Positions 41,023 to 51,640 of a stretch of 64,000 nucleotides of DNA are shown here, piece by piece. Made by a program: the position numbers and the translations under genes. The stretch lies in assembly GCA_033816765.1 (NCBI GenBank), contig CM066287.1:2418001-2482000 (forward strand). The letters run 5' to 3'. Source of the DNA: Nothopassalora personata (lineage: Eukaryota > Ascomycota > Dothideomycetes > Mycosphaerellales > Mycosphaerellaceae). Under the pieces are notes generated by a model. It was not told the origin of the DNA. It searched no databases and saw only the letters and a list, made by a program, of their open reading frames with translations. The first letter of the stretch is position 1. Every line of letters starts with the position of its first letter.

Positions 41023-41719
41023 ATGTCTTACAGCGACAACCCAAGAGTGAGTCAATTGACACGCCAACCAATATCTCTCTCTTACACCATACTAACCCAC
41101 CACCCAGGTCCCAACCGGCACAACCAAGAACGAAAACCCCGGCACAGTCCTCTCCGACTCTCTCGCCGCCGAGTCCATCAACTCAGGCGGCAGCTTCGCC
41201 GCCAACTCAGATGCCCGCGGCCCATCGTCCCAACCCTCCAAATCCACCACAACAAACACCACCGACACCTCGAACGCCACACGTCTCGCGCCGGCCCCTG
41301 ATGCCGAAGCCCGCCTCGCCCAAGAAGGCTGGGATGACCAGAACCAGCTCAACGCCGCAGGCCGTCTAGGAACCCAGTCCGGCAATACATACACCAGCAG
41401 CGGCGGAACGCTTGGTGGTAGCTCCGTATCCTCTGGCCAAGACCAAGGCTCCACAGCTCCAGGCTACGTCAACCACCCAGCGCCTTCCCTCGGCGACAAC
41501 TTCAAGCCCAAGGGCCAGAATTTGACTGAGGGAGGCTTCGACTCGTCGGCTCCTAATGCGAGCTTCAATACCGATATTGGTGGAAAGAATGATCCTGGAA
41601 GGAAAGCGCTGGAGACGTTTGAGGAGAAGAATGTGTCTAGCGCAGGAGGGGCGGGACCTAGAGAGACTAAGATTACGAATGATGGGCAGTTTGATGCATT
41701 GAGGGAGACGAGTGCTTAG
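41023..41719 (+). CDS. Small hydrophilic, LEA-like protein of unknown function
   Basis: A 211-residue protein rich in Ser, Gly, Asn, Thr and Asp with no hydrophobic segment, expected to be disordered and soluble. Exons: 41023-41046 (MSYSDNPR only) and 41108-41719; the 61-bp intron has a GTGAGT donor and a CCCAG acceptor. Recognisable parts are TVLSDSLAAESINSGGSFAA, DAEARLAQEGWDDQNQLNAA, and a C-terminal GGKNDPGRKALETFEEKN. The composition and the position next to the SMP gene suggest a similar protective role, which is inference. I do not recognise a named family. Confidence 0.75.
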
Positions 41720-42926
41720 ACGTTGACATGGATGGGGGAGGGGGTTTGTTGTAGGATGATCGTGTCGTTAGTAGAGTCGTCAAGTGTTGATGAGAATCGA
41801 CCTGAAGCGATGTTTAGTTGAGATCCTGCTCTTTCATTCACAGGTGATGCCCATGATGGCAGCCATGAAGGGAAAGAGCCATAATCGTTGGGAGATGGGT
41901 GCTGCGCGAGCCTGAGTCATCACCAGTTCCCAAAAGAATAGTCGTGCTGCTGTCAACGATCCAGGGACGTGAATGGTACGTCGTGAGTGTCAGTGCCCCC
42001 AGGTTATCTTGACCGGAATTGAGAGCCGCGTATACTTGTGCCTGCAGCAATAGAAGGATGAATATGGTTCTCAGATTGAAACTCAAAGCACCTCGATCCC
42101 AGGCTAACGGGAGCGTAGGACCTAGAGGCGATAGCAGATAGGATAGCCAAGTGCCTTCACAACGTACGTGCACATAATTGAACCGTCATGCCATTGTTTC
42201 CCAATGGATGGTCACTAAAAGTTCCCGCATGGGATCTTTCCCTTATGATTGCAGGCTGCACTTGCGTGTGAACCACGTCACGAAATCGCTCGTGGGCATT
42301 TCGTTCAAGTATTGATTCAGGTTCGGTTGCGTGAAGTCGTAACAGCCTTCCGCTGTGTTGATGAGCGCTCGTATGCGTATCTGGCGAGCTCCGTCGTCTC
42401 GAGGTGCTGCGACTTGCAGCTCAGCACGAAGTGGTGTCGGGCCATGCCACTGCACATCGAAAGATTGACCGGCGGAGCTACTGCATTCATTGAGCACATG
42501 TCTCGCAGTAGCGCTGCCGATAGACGGCCATCCTTCAGCCGTGCTATTGCGTGTGGAAGATCACGTCTCTCGTGGATCACGTGGGCAGGCGTATCGAGCG
42601 CGATGGCGGCAGACTGGTGAGCCAGATCCTTCCCAGATGGCGATTGTCCCTGACATCGTTGCTCATCGTGTTTTATGCACTTCATTGACGAGAGATAGAT
42701 GACATGACACGTTGCACGCCGCTGATTGCATCGATGCCTTGATGTAAGGTGATGTCGATGTTGTAAGATGGCGTGTCGCGACTGAAATGACGTCCACTCG
42801 GCTCGTGCGCTTCGCGTGTCTCGCCCATGGGACGCGTCTTGAATCTTGAGTAGACAACATCCTGAAGACATCGACCTTTGCGAGGAAGCTCCGTCTCGCC
42901 CAGCATATCACAGCCCAACGTCGGCG
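41720..42926. other. Intergenic, 1.2 kb, with a possible exon remnant
   Basis: Apart from the minus-strand open segment at 42243-42560 listed separately, nothing here looks coding. The right end is the homeobox-gene promoter. Confidence 0.4.
42243..42560 (-). other. Possible 3' exon or fragment of a secreted-type protein
   Basis: The minus strand is open for 106 codons with coherent protein-like sequence: AEGWPSIGSATARHVLNECS, then QSFDVQWHGPTPLRAELQ, a QIRIRALINT block and YLNEMPTSDFVTWFTRKCSL before TAA. It has three cysteines and lacks an ATG in its first half. The upstream sequence yields no clear signal peptide or intron. It may be the last exon of an unrecognised gene, a decayed gene, or chance. 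Confidence 0.3.
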
Positions 42927-44535
42927 ATGGACACCCAAATTGAACGCTGTAGCTCCTCACCGCCAGCAAATTATTCCTTTCTCAATCATTCCACCGATAC
43001 ACTCCATAACAACCTCCCGCCCAATGTTGACGAGAGACCCTCTGCACGACAGAAGCGCAAGAGGACGAGGTGCGATCCGAATCCATTCACTGGAAGTACA
43101 TGTACTGACTGTTTCGCCCTAGCCCCGAAGACCAGGCTATCTTAGAAGCAGCTTACAAACGCGACCCCAAGCCCGACAAGGCAGCTCGTCTGGAGCTGGT
43201 CAAAAGCGTAGCACTTGGCGAGAAGGAAGTCCAAGTATGCCATCCATCACATTCCACTCTGGACTTTCTAGGCTAACGGCATTGTAGATCTGGTTTCAGA
43301 ACAGACGGCAAAGCTCCAGACGTAAATCACGACCTCTTCTACCACATGAGGTAGCACAATTCCAGATGTCTCGTGCGGGAGGCTCGACCACTGGCCTGCC
43401 CTACGACTTTGGCCAGGACCAGCATGATGCAGAACCTAGTTCGCAAGAACAGAGTCAGCCGAGCTCAAGAATCAGTGGAGAGACCGAGGCCTCCGATTAT
43501 GCAGTCCGACCTTCGACACCCTCTGCCTCCAAGGACTACTCACTGGATGGCACAACATCTACCCTGCAATCCAAGGATGCTCGCCACCAAGTAGATGCCC
43601 GTGCCGGTGCTTCAATCGTTCGATCTCTGAGCACATCCGGAGTCAAAACGTCAGCGTCGCATTCGGCTGAGCAGGCTCTAACAGCTGCAAATGTGGCAAA
43701 TGGATCCGCTGTAACATCTCTTCGCCGAGAAGCATCAGAAGACATCAGTTCACCGGTATCGGTGTACCCCACACCAGCACGCCGGCTCAAGAAGTCAGCA
43801 TCAGTCGTCCGCCTATCACTCAACGCAGAGGGCAAAGCCGAGATAGTGACCAAGGACGCCTCATCCCCATCTCCTCCACGGCCGATTCAAACGGCGCCCA
43901 CGGATCTCTCAGCATCGGCCAGTTCGACGGCCTCAATACCAACACCCAAGTCCCTCCAACGCTCCTTCAGCGGCAGATCCCGAGACTCGCGCTCATGGGA
44001 GTTCTGGTGCGACAAAGAATCCCGCAGCTCGTTTGAAACAGCAGCAGAGAAGGATGCCAGTGGCTCAGCAGCCGGAGCAATAGGTCTGCTCCGGTCAACG
44101 TCCGGACGAAACGTCCTGGGCTCTATACCGTCGAAACGGAACTCCCTAATGACACTGCAACAACCCAGCTCAGCAAAGCGATCCAAGCTAGACCACAAGC
44201 GACCATCCTTGCAGCGATCCAGCACATCGATGGGCCGATTACAGCAGAGTCGATCGGGTCAGAGCCTAAGGGATCCTCAAAAGTCAAAGCATTCAGCCAA
44301 ATCAGCGTATTTAAGGAGCACGGATTCTGACAAGGAGAACTGGTCGCCTACTTCGGACGAGGTATCAACAGAGCGTCGCGTCCGTCGTGATCAGCACAGC
44401 CAAGGCGAGGACGGCGACCCTGAGAACGACGAGGAAGTCGCATCCTTCATGCGAGGTGGTAGACAGGCATCAGGTGATGATGATCTCGATTGTGTTCAGG
44501 GACTGCTCTCACTCAGCCAAGGCAACTGGCGGTAG
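42927..44535 (+). CDS. Homeodomain transcription factor
   Basis: A 500-residue DNA-binding protein with an N-terminal homeodomain at about 41-100. Exons: 42927-43069, 43123-43234 and 43288-44535; both introns are 53 bp. Splice 1 joins RQKRKRT to SPEDQAILEAAYKRDPKPD and splice 2 joins GEKEVQ to IWFQNRRQSSRRKSR, rebuilding helices 1 to 3 with the invariant W, F, N and R (87-92). The KPDKAARLEL segment and the position near the N-terminus resemble fungal Yox1/Pho2-type proteins. The remaining 400 residues are Ser/Arg-rich and disordered (SGRSRDSRSWEFWCDKESR, KRNSLMTLQQPSSAKRSK), with repeated RSxS clusters, and end in DDDLDCVQGLLSLSQGNWR. The gene converges on the Sip3-like gene with a gap of 174 bp. 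Target genes are unknown. Confidence 0.88.
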
Positions 44536-44709
44536 GACCACAGGACACGGGCTTGCAGGACAGGATAGCAACGGAAAAGCATGAGATTATCCAGGAAGCA
44601 TTTGACTAGGGAAGCAGGAGCACGATCAATAAGACGCAGACATACTATCAGGGTATCTCAGATCAGAACCACAATCTGTCAAGTGAAGACTCCTTTCCCA
44701 TCGTATCCA

Positions 44710-47700
44710 TCACATTAAACTCGTTCCGTTCATCAACTGACCCAATTCCACTCTGCAACTCTGGCAGTACTCCGCGAAATCACTGTCCAGCTGAGCGTCG
44801 AGATCGGCGTCTGATCTTGGAGTCGCTTTCTTACCGTCTTCCTGCAGAGCTTCATGTCGCCTGCTCAGCATCGCTTCGACTTTGGCACATTTGTTCCCCT
44901 CGGCACGAATCCATTCTTCCCACTCCGCTAGAACGACATCCTTCTCAACATGGTTCACGACGCGCAACGCCACGAGAAGGTCATGTCGCTGCCTCGCCAG
45001 CGATTCCCTCGACCTATGAAGTCGTGCCGCAGCGGCATTGGACGGAGCCACAGAGGTGGAAGACACAAGCTGCTCGCCAAAAGTAGTTCTGCAAGTTTTG
45101 GTGTAATCATGATTTGGTCTCAAGGCGGACAGTGTATCATTCTCGACAGTCGTTGTGATCATCTCTTCGATGTCATGAAGGTAGACTCCTCTTGTCATGC
45201 TGGGATTCGGGACAATGCCGATCTTGGACATGAATTTGGCGGCGTTGCGATCATGATACCACACTAGACCGTCACGGTAACCGTACCAGCTGTTGTAGAG
45301 GATGGAGATGAGGAGGACTGCCACGAGGAGAGTGTGAGCGGTGCTGATGGCGATGATTCCCTTGAGGGAAGCAACGATGATGTCGAAGGTCATGCTTGTC
45401 AAGCTCAATGTCTTTGCAAAGAGATCGTTTGCGACGAGGCGCAAGACTATGACCGGTTTTGGAGGAGGCTGGCTGATGACAGGTATCACCTCTTGTGGCA
45501 CCTGTTTGCTAGCAACCTGTGCGGCTTGAGTGTGCTGTCCTACGTTGCCGAATATCTCGATGGCTTTGTTCGTCTTGCTGTGGTTGCCAAGCTTGGCCAT
45601 TTGATCCATTGCCACGTTTGTCAGGTCCAGGGCATCAGCTTCCAATGCATTGTAGGCTTGCTTCTCAACAAGCCTTCTGATATATGCCATAGGTGCTGGC
45701 TTATGCCATGCCAGGTTCTGGTAGATCGCTAGCTTACAGCGGGATTTGGACGAATGCGTAATGACGAACTTGGTGGTCAACGAGATTGACGATGCGTACG
45801 GCAACCGCCATGGCTCTCTGTTATTGGTAACCACATAGCACAGATGATCGTTGTAGATGTCGATGATCTGCGTGTCCGCCAGTGGCGTCCGGTGATTCTG
45901 AACAGCGAACCTCCGACTCCAATGCCCGCTATCTGGTTTGGACCACGGTGTCTGTACAACATTGTCATCCCATCGACGGGCGTAAAGCAGTCGGAAGACC
46001 GCGCTCTTGTCACCGAACATGACGTGGAAGAGTGCCTTCGCACTCACACCGAAGTCCCTGGATATGCTCGCGTGCATACCTTGTGGCGCGTAGTCCACGG
46101 CCTGACCAGGCAGCTTGAACTTTTGTACATGCCGTCCTGTCTTCGTGGCCTCACCATAGAGGTTGCCATCGATACGCAGATTAGCTTTGAGGTTCCGTTC
46201 CCGCCGTCGCTGCGGGGTGGTTTGATCGCCTGTCGGCGAGTCAAGTGCATCATCTGCCAGATCCTCCCAGCTTTCGACGCTCGAAGATCGTTGAGGTGGT
46301 GCAGCCTCCATCTTGATCAATACCTTCAACAGCTCTCGAAGGCTATCCGGCTCTTCTGCGTCGGCGTTCTTCACAAGATAGTCTAGTCGCCTCTGCAGAA
46401 GCTTTAGGGGTTCCAAGAAGACCTTGACAGTGATCCGACGGGGATTGTCCTGGCGACTGCCTTCTTTCATGTGAAGGTATAAGAAGTCGCAGTCGCGACC
46501 CGGTGCTGCAGTGACCTCATTGATTGAGCTCAAGCTCACTCCTGTGATCAGAACAAGACCAAGATGGTTTGAGAAGAAGTAAATTTCCCTCTCTGTGACG
46601 TACACGCGGCCAGGAAATTCCTGCTGTTCAGTCGGATTCCATGTCGCTCGGAAAACAAGGACGACCTTCTCGGATCTTGGCACTGTCGGGAATAACATAC
46701 GAAACTGTGCATTCTGAGCCTTGAGTGGAAGCGGGTAATAGTTAGGGTAGTCGTCTGCGCCGTCTCCTGCAACTGGCTTCGTCACCGGAGCTATGCTCTC
46801 CGTCCCCACGCTCAAGTTCTTGCGATGGCCTGGCGATGTTCCCAGCTCTGGCAGAGGAGGACCGAATAGCTTGGGTGGCTCGTGCATGCCATCCATGACG
46901 ATTGAGTCATCTTGCGAGATCGACATAGCTCGAAGCTGTGGACTGTTTTGGTGTGAAGAAGGTTTTCGTGGCTTGAGATCTTCCCCAAGCCGATTCACAT
47001 AACCCCAGTTGCTAGATCCCCACAGGTTCGCAAGTATTCCCGACGGCATCCCTGAGCCGTCCGCACGGCCGAGTCCTATGCCTCTCTCTCCACTCACTAC
47101 GACAGCTGTGTGGCTAAGGTTCGTGGCGGCAGGGGGATTGGCCAGCGTGTTGGGAGCCAGGCTGCTCGAGGGCATTGTGAGGTTGCGCTTGATGCTGTCC
47201 GTAGCATTAGAGGATGGTGCACCAGGCCCGACTGGAAGGATGGTGTGGCTCGCCGATATCAAGCTAGCAATTCCTCCCGAGGTTGCCGCCTGCGCGGGCT
47301 GGAGAGTCGATGCATTTGATCGTTTGTGCAGGTCCAGTTTCTGTATGATGCGGGCGGCGTGTTCGCGAGTCCCTTCGCGAATGCCTTCCGCATCTCGTTC
47401 GAGACTTGCAACTCGTCGAGCTGGATTCACGTCGAAGCTGGCCCTGTTCGGTAGGTCCGTGCCTGCACGCTCAGGTACTGTTATTCCCACTTCCTCGCTG
47501 CCTGTAAGTAAGTGGCCATCTGCAATCTTGGCGGCGAACTCCGGCGCTACTGGTGGGCTAATGGCAAAGGCTGCATCGACGCCTGGAGCATGCGAAACCG
47601 ACTCTGTGCTTGCCGGGTCCTCCAAAGCTTTTCGCTTTGCAACCTCAAAAGCACTGATCCATTCAGTAAGCTCTTTTTCGGTCTCTGCTTGCAGAATAAC

Positions 47701-48825
47701 GCTTTGGTCCTTGGTCTTCACCTCGAAGCAGAAGCGACGTTCTTCCTGGAATGCAGGTCGCACGCTGCACAACAGGACACCAGTCTTCTCGCTCTCTTCC
47801 ACGCCACCAGACCGTGTGCCTTGAACAAGCCAGCCAAAAATCCCGTTTTTGACGAAGAACCATCTCCTTGACCACACAGTTCTAGCAGGCTTGCCCGTGA
47901 CTGTTCTCAAGAACAGCCACCCTTGCTTCTCTGGCCTCTCCTGGGCCTGCTTCGTGGTGCCCGTTGCCAATGCTGCGCCCGTGCCGAGATAAGGCACAGT
48001 TGACGCCGAATAGTCCTCGAGCTCACGAGAGGGTCGCTTCATCTGCTCTGCCTCATTCTCAATCTGACGGCGAGCAGCGACGAGCTCACGCTTGAAAGCT
48101 CGCTCGGAATTCTCCATCTCGCGACTCCAGCCTCGCACTCTTTCCATCTCGCTGCTCCACTGGGCGAAGGTTGTTGCACCCGACTCTCTCGCATTCTTCA
48201 TCTCTTTCCACTGATCGGCCAATATACGCACGATGAGCTTGTCCAGCGCTGCCCTCAGCTGTGGTGCCTGCACGCAGAAGTCCATGCTCGACTTCAAGTA
48301 AACCTTTCTTGCCTCGTGCAGCTGGAATGCATCCTCTCGCAAGGACGAGGACTCCTTCGTCTTGCCCTGAGCAGAGTAGCGACTGATAATGCCATCGAAG
48401 TTCTTCTGCGCACTCTCCATAGCCCGCCTCGCCTCTTTGAATACTCTCAGATCGTTGTTCAGCCAGCCTTTGATTGGGTCGACCACGGCGTTATCGTAGC
48501 GCTTGATGCCCCGCAAGGTCGTATTCCAGAACTCCCGTGCGCCCTCTCCGTAGCGGCGCATTGCCAGCAGAGTATAGTCATGGTCGAGGACTGCTTCGCT
48601 GATCTGGGTGGGTGGTGTCGACTGACTGAGGAACGAGTTCACGGCGGTCTCCAAGGACGAGACCTCCGAGACCAGCTTGGATGCGGCCTTGACATATCCG
48701 TCTAGCCACCGCTCGACGGCATCGATGTTGTCGGCGAAGTGCAGTGCGGTCGCGCGAAAGGTGGGCGAATCGAGGGCGGCTTCCTTGAGGCCCACGGGGA
48801 TGAGGTTCAAGTGAGGGTCTGCCAT
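44710..48825 (-). CDS. Sip3/Ysp1-type (LAM) sterol-transfer protein: BAR-PH-GRAM-VASt
   Basis: A 1371-residue intronless protein of the Lam1/Lam3 (Ysp1/Sip3) class, tail-anchored ER proteins that move sterol at ER-plasma membrane contacts. From the N-terminus: a BAR-like helical domain (1-270; e.g. FADNIDAVERWLDGYVKAAS), and a PH domain at about 295-400 (KQGWLFLRTVTGKPARTVWS, RRFCFEVKTKDQSVILQAE). A disordered middle follows, then a GRAM domain (FRMLFPTVPRSEKVVLVFR, VTEREIYFFSNHLGLVLITG). A VASt lipid-binding domain comes next (SRDFGVSAKALFHVMFGD to LVEKQAYNALEADA). A hydrophobic anchor lies near 1155-1180 (IIAISTAHTLLVAVLLISIL), and about 190 helical residues follow it. The ATG at 48825 opens the BAR domain. 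Yeast Sip3 was first named a Snf1-interacting protein; the sterol role is from later family work. Confidence 0.92.
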   Translation of the reverse strand: MADPHLNLIPVGLKEAALDSPTFRATALHFADNIDAVERWLDGYVKAASKLVSEVSSLETAVNSFLSQSTPPTQISEAVLDHDYTLLAMRRYGEGAREFWNTTLRGIKRYDNAVVDPIKGWLNNDLRVFKEARRAMESAQKNFDGIISRYSAQGKTKESSSLREDAFQLHEARKVYLKSSMDFCVQAPQLRAALDKLIVRILADQWKEMKNARESGATTFAQWSSEMERVRGWSREMENSERAFKRELVAARRQIENEAEQMKRPSRELEDYSASTVPYLGTGAALATGTTKQAQERPEKQGWLFLRTVTGKPARTVWSRRWFFVKNGIFGWLVQGTRSGGVEESEKTGVLLCSVRPAFQEERRFCFEVKTKDQSVILQAETEKELTEWISAFEVAKRKALEDPASTESVSHAPGVDAAFAISPPVAPEFAAKIADGHLLTGSEEVGITVPERAGTDLPNRASFDVNPARRVASLERDAEGIREGTREHAARIIQKLDLHKRSNASTLQPAQAATSGGIASLISASHTILPVGPGAPSSNATDSIKRNLTMPSSSLAPNTLANPPAATNLSHTAVVVSGERGIGLGRADGSGMPSGILANLWGSSNWGYVNRLGEDLKPRKPSSHQNSPQLRAMSISQDDSIVMDGMHEPPKLFGPPLPELGTSPGHRKNLSVGTESIAPVTKPVAGDGADDYPNYYPLPLKAQNAQFRMLFPTVPRSEKVVLVFRATWNPTEQQEFPGRVYVTEREIYFFSNHLGLVLITGVSLSSINEVTAAPGRDCDFLYLHMKEGSRQDNPRRITVKVFLEPLKLLQRRLDYLVKNADAEEPDSLRELLKVLIKMEAAPPQRSSSVESWEDLADDALDSPTGDQTTPQRRRERNLKANLRIDGNLYGEATKTGRHVQKFKLPGQAVDYAPQGMHASISRDFGVSAKALFHVMFGDKSAVFRLLYARRWDDNVVQTPWSKPDSGHWSRRFAVQNHRTPLADTQIIDIYNDHLCYVVTNNREPWRLPYASSISLTTKFVITHSSKSRCKLAIYQNLAWHKPAPMAYIRRLVEKQAYNALEADALDLTNVAMDQMAKLGNHSKTNKAIEIFGNVGQHTQAAQVASKQVPQEVIPVISQPPPKPVIVLRLVANDLFAKTLSLTSMTFDIIVASLKGIIAISTAHTLLVAVLLISILYNSWYGYRDGLVWYHDRNAAKFMSKIGIVPNPSMTRGVYLHDIEEMITTTVENDTLSALRPNHDYTKTCRTTFGEQLVSSTSVAPSNAAAARLHRSRESLARQRHDLLVALRVVNHVEKDVVLAEWEEWIRAEGNKCAKVEAMLSRRHEALQEDGKKATPRSDADLDAQLDSDFAEYCQSCRVELGQLMNGTSLM

Positions 48826-49216
48826 CGTGGGCGGCGGTGGTGGAAGTGGTGGTGGTGTGCGTCTACGGGTGCATCATCATCGTTGTACGCTTGTACTCTA
48901 CTCTCCTCTGTGCTGTGAGCCAGACCACTGAACACACACGGCAGCTCTGCCACCACAACGTCTCAGGCACCAACACCTGCGGGTAGTCGTCGCCTCCCGC
49001 CGCCATGAAGCTTGCTCTCGGCTCACCCCCGCCGGCAAGTCATGTTGCCACGACGACTACCGACCGAATACATACAGTACTGTACTGTACATGCACTGTG
49101 CATGTCCTCATCACCTCCAGACCATGTCTCTCGGTCGGACTGGGTGTCTACCTGTTCACCTCGACACGCTTTACCTCAGTAAACTCAGACTCGCCGCAGG
49201 AATTGGCTTTGGCTTC

Positions 49217-49410
49217 GCCTAGCGCACGCGCTAGGCTCGCTTAAGCTCGCTTCAGCTCCGTTAAGCACGGTTCTGCACCGTTCAGCCTATTAGAGGGCCA
49301 GGAGCGCCAATTCGCGCAAGGATCGCTGCTGCGGAATCACCCGATTGGCTGAACGGTGCTGAACCGTGCTGACCCGTGATGATCGGAGCTAAACGGTGCC
49401 GAGCCGAGAA
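49217..49410. repeat. Opposed arrays of a degenerate 10-bp repeat (imperfect inverted repeat)
   Basis: The right arm (49348-49407) is six head-to-tail decamers of consensus GCTGAACCGT (GCTGAACGGT, GCTGAACCGT, GCTGACCCGT, then weaker copies). The left arm (about 49231-49285) is the same decamer in the reverse orientation. The innermost 26 bp of the arms (49260-49285 and 49349-49374) match as an inverted repeat at 23 of 26 positions, round a 63-bp spacer. A separate short palindrome, GCCTAGCGCACGCGCTAGGC, is at 49217-49236. It lies 390-590 bp upstream of the Sip3-like gene. Confidence 0.8.
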
Positions 49411-51466
49411 AGAAGCGACTGAGCTTGCTGAGGTAAGACACGCTCCACGGCAGATCGTCTGTCCACGTGCTCAGATGACCTTGCCGCCAGCCGAATGTCG
49501 CCTCGAGGACCGAACCTTATTCCTGGAGACGATTCCATTCCATTCCACTTGATTCCAGTAGAGAAAGCGGCCATGACAATCATCGATATTTCAATTCGCG
49601 ATCGAGCCAACCGCTGAGCAGTACAGAGGTGCAAGAAAGACCACTGTTGCAAATCGTTCCTCATTTACTGCACTGCACAGCAGCTTCTAACCTTACAGCG
49701 TGACCTGGACTTCATCGGTTTCCGTCCACCAAGACCGTGAGATCGGGAGCGAAGACGTCGATTGCTGGCAACATCGGCTAGCCTGCACATAGAACTAATT
49801 GCTGTTCTCGCCGGATCAGCTTGCGAATGCTATGGCAGCCGTCTTCACTCGGAACACCGACGGCAGCATGTGCCCCCGTCCGTGGCACATTTCGATCAAG
49901 CTAGGCTCTCTAGCCGAAACATGAACTTCTGCCCTCGCCCCACACAGATCAAAGGACGCAAAAGAACCTCTGGGATTCGGGTTTTTTACAGCGACATCAA
50001 CGTTGTAGTAGGCACAGGGCAAAGCTCGACTCGACCGATCGATAGAGCTGGCCTTTGCGAACAATCTGTACTAAACAGATCCTTGCGGCGCCGTCCCTGT
50101 AGTATTGTCTTTATGGTATGCTAACACTGGCACTGGGTGGTTTGATCCGTGTGGAGCAAGTGAGCGCAGCGTCATCTACTTGGAGCCGACCCTCTTTGTT
50201 TCATAGGACAACGAACGACCATACACCGCGCAAGCTGTGTGCTGTGCCGCCGACTTGACCTCGCGTGGAGATTCCGAACCGGAATTGTCGAAGTTCGACG
50301 GATAATCTGGACCTCCTCGAGCAAGCACAACTGAAAGCATCTTATTGTGCCTCGCGACGGCTCATGTGGCTCAAATCTTGGCCCATCTATGATTATCGTT
50401 GTAGAGTTGTGGCGACATCACGCTCGGCCCGTCACTTGGCATAGTTCATAGAAGCTATCTCTCGAACGTGGCTGGCTCTGCCACACCCATATGGCAATGC
50501 TATAGTCTTGGAGCTGGCTAAGGCTCGCTATCTTCGGCACATCGTGAGGCATTGCATCCGGGAGGTCACGACGTATAGTTAATGTGGTTGCGTTTAGCTT
50601 CCCCGTCGATCCCACTCCGGGGTCGGGGCACGGGGGAATGACATGTCTTGGCCTCAACAACCACGGCTCGCTTTACATACACCACTCGCCTTGCCCATCT
50701 CGAAACAATCCCCTTCATGGCCCCACTCAAGCACAATTGCTTCATGCGATCGCATCAAATACAGAACACGAGCTTCATGCATTGCAGTCGCTCGCGAGGT
50801 CTGCTGTGTGACACTGCACCCCAGCCGTGCCAGCGATACAAAAGCTCTGAGCATCCGACCTGCTGCAAGCCATGGCTAATGGAAGTCCACCATATCTTGA
50901 CGGCCGAGACCTATCAGCCGTTGTCCCTGGTGTAGACGAAACTCGGATGCACAAACTCATAAGGTGCCGCAACTCTGGCAGGTGACTGCAACGATCCACT
51001 GTACGCATCGAAAGCAGTCAGAGCGCCTTGTCGTCTTCTGGCATAATTTACTGGGCATCTGGCAAGGCATTGGAGTCACAATAATCCAATCTATGCCACA
51101 CTTAGCGCTTGACGACTGCCAGCTACGTCACCAGACTCTCGGAAGTTCTTTGGTCGAGGCTACCGAGATCACTCACGACAACAGTGTCAACGCACTATCG
51201 TCGAAACAAGCTCCCTGCCAGATCTGCTACGCTTTCGACTATCACCACGACGAGGCTCCGTCGATCTCTCTTTTGGCTTCACCTCATTCGTGTCTTGGCC
51301 ATATGCTAAACTTCTCATGTCAGGTCTCAACGGACGGTCCGCATCTCTTTTTGAGACCGGAAAAATGAGCTGCTTCTGCACCGATATTCCATGCCTCACC
51401 TTGTGGGCCTCGGTCGATATTATGCGGCTACTGCACGCGGGTGCCATGTACCTGTCATGAGCAGTG

Positions 51467-51473
51467 TATAAAT
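51467..51473 (+). promoter_or_regulatory. TATA box of the pectate lyase gene
   Basis: TATAAAT stands 168 bp before the ATG at 51641, followed by a CT-rich leader. It is one of the few clear TATA boxes in the window and fits a strongly induced, secreted-enzyme promoter. Confidence 0.55.
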
Positions 51474-51640
51474 CACCACTATCAGCTCGTTCAGTCGACC
51501 GATCTCCCATTCCCATCAGCCTTTCCATTCTTTCATTCACAGCGACCGGTCGCTAGTCACTCTTTTCCAGCAAATTACATTCCTTGAGGCAGGCTCTCCA
51601 AGGACCCACAAACCTTCGAAAACTACACAACTCAGCAAAC

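Larger units (their letters stand above)
48826..51640. other. Gene-poor stretch, 2.8 kb
   Basis: No gene is supported on either strand. It contains the opposed decamer arrays at 49217-49410, a TATA box at 51467 serving the pectate lyase, and otherwise only short unremarkable frames. Confidence 0.5.

Noticed and set aside
42317..42871. 184-codon minus-strand frame
   Set aside because: Composition and sequence look random, and it overlaps in another frame the more protein-like segment at 42243-42560.
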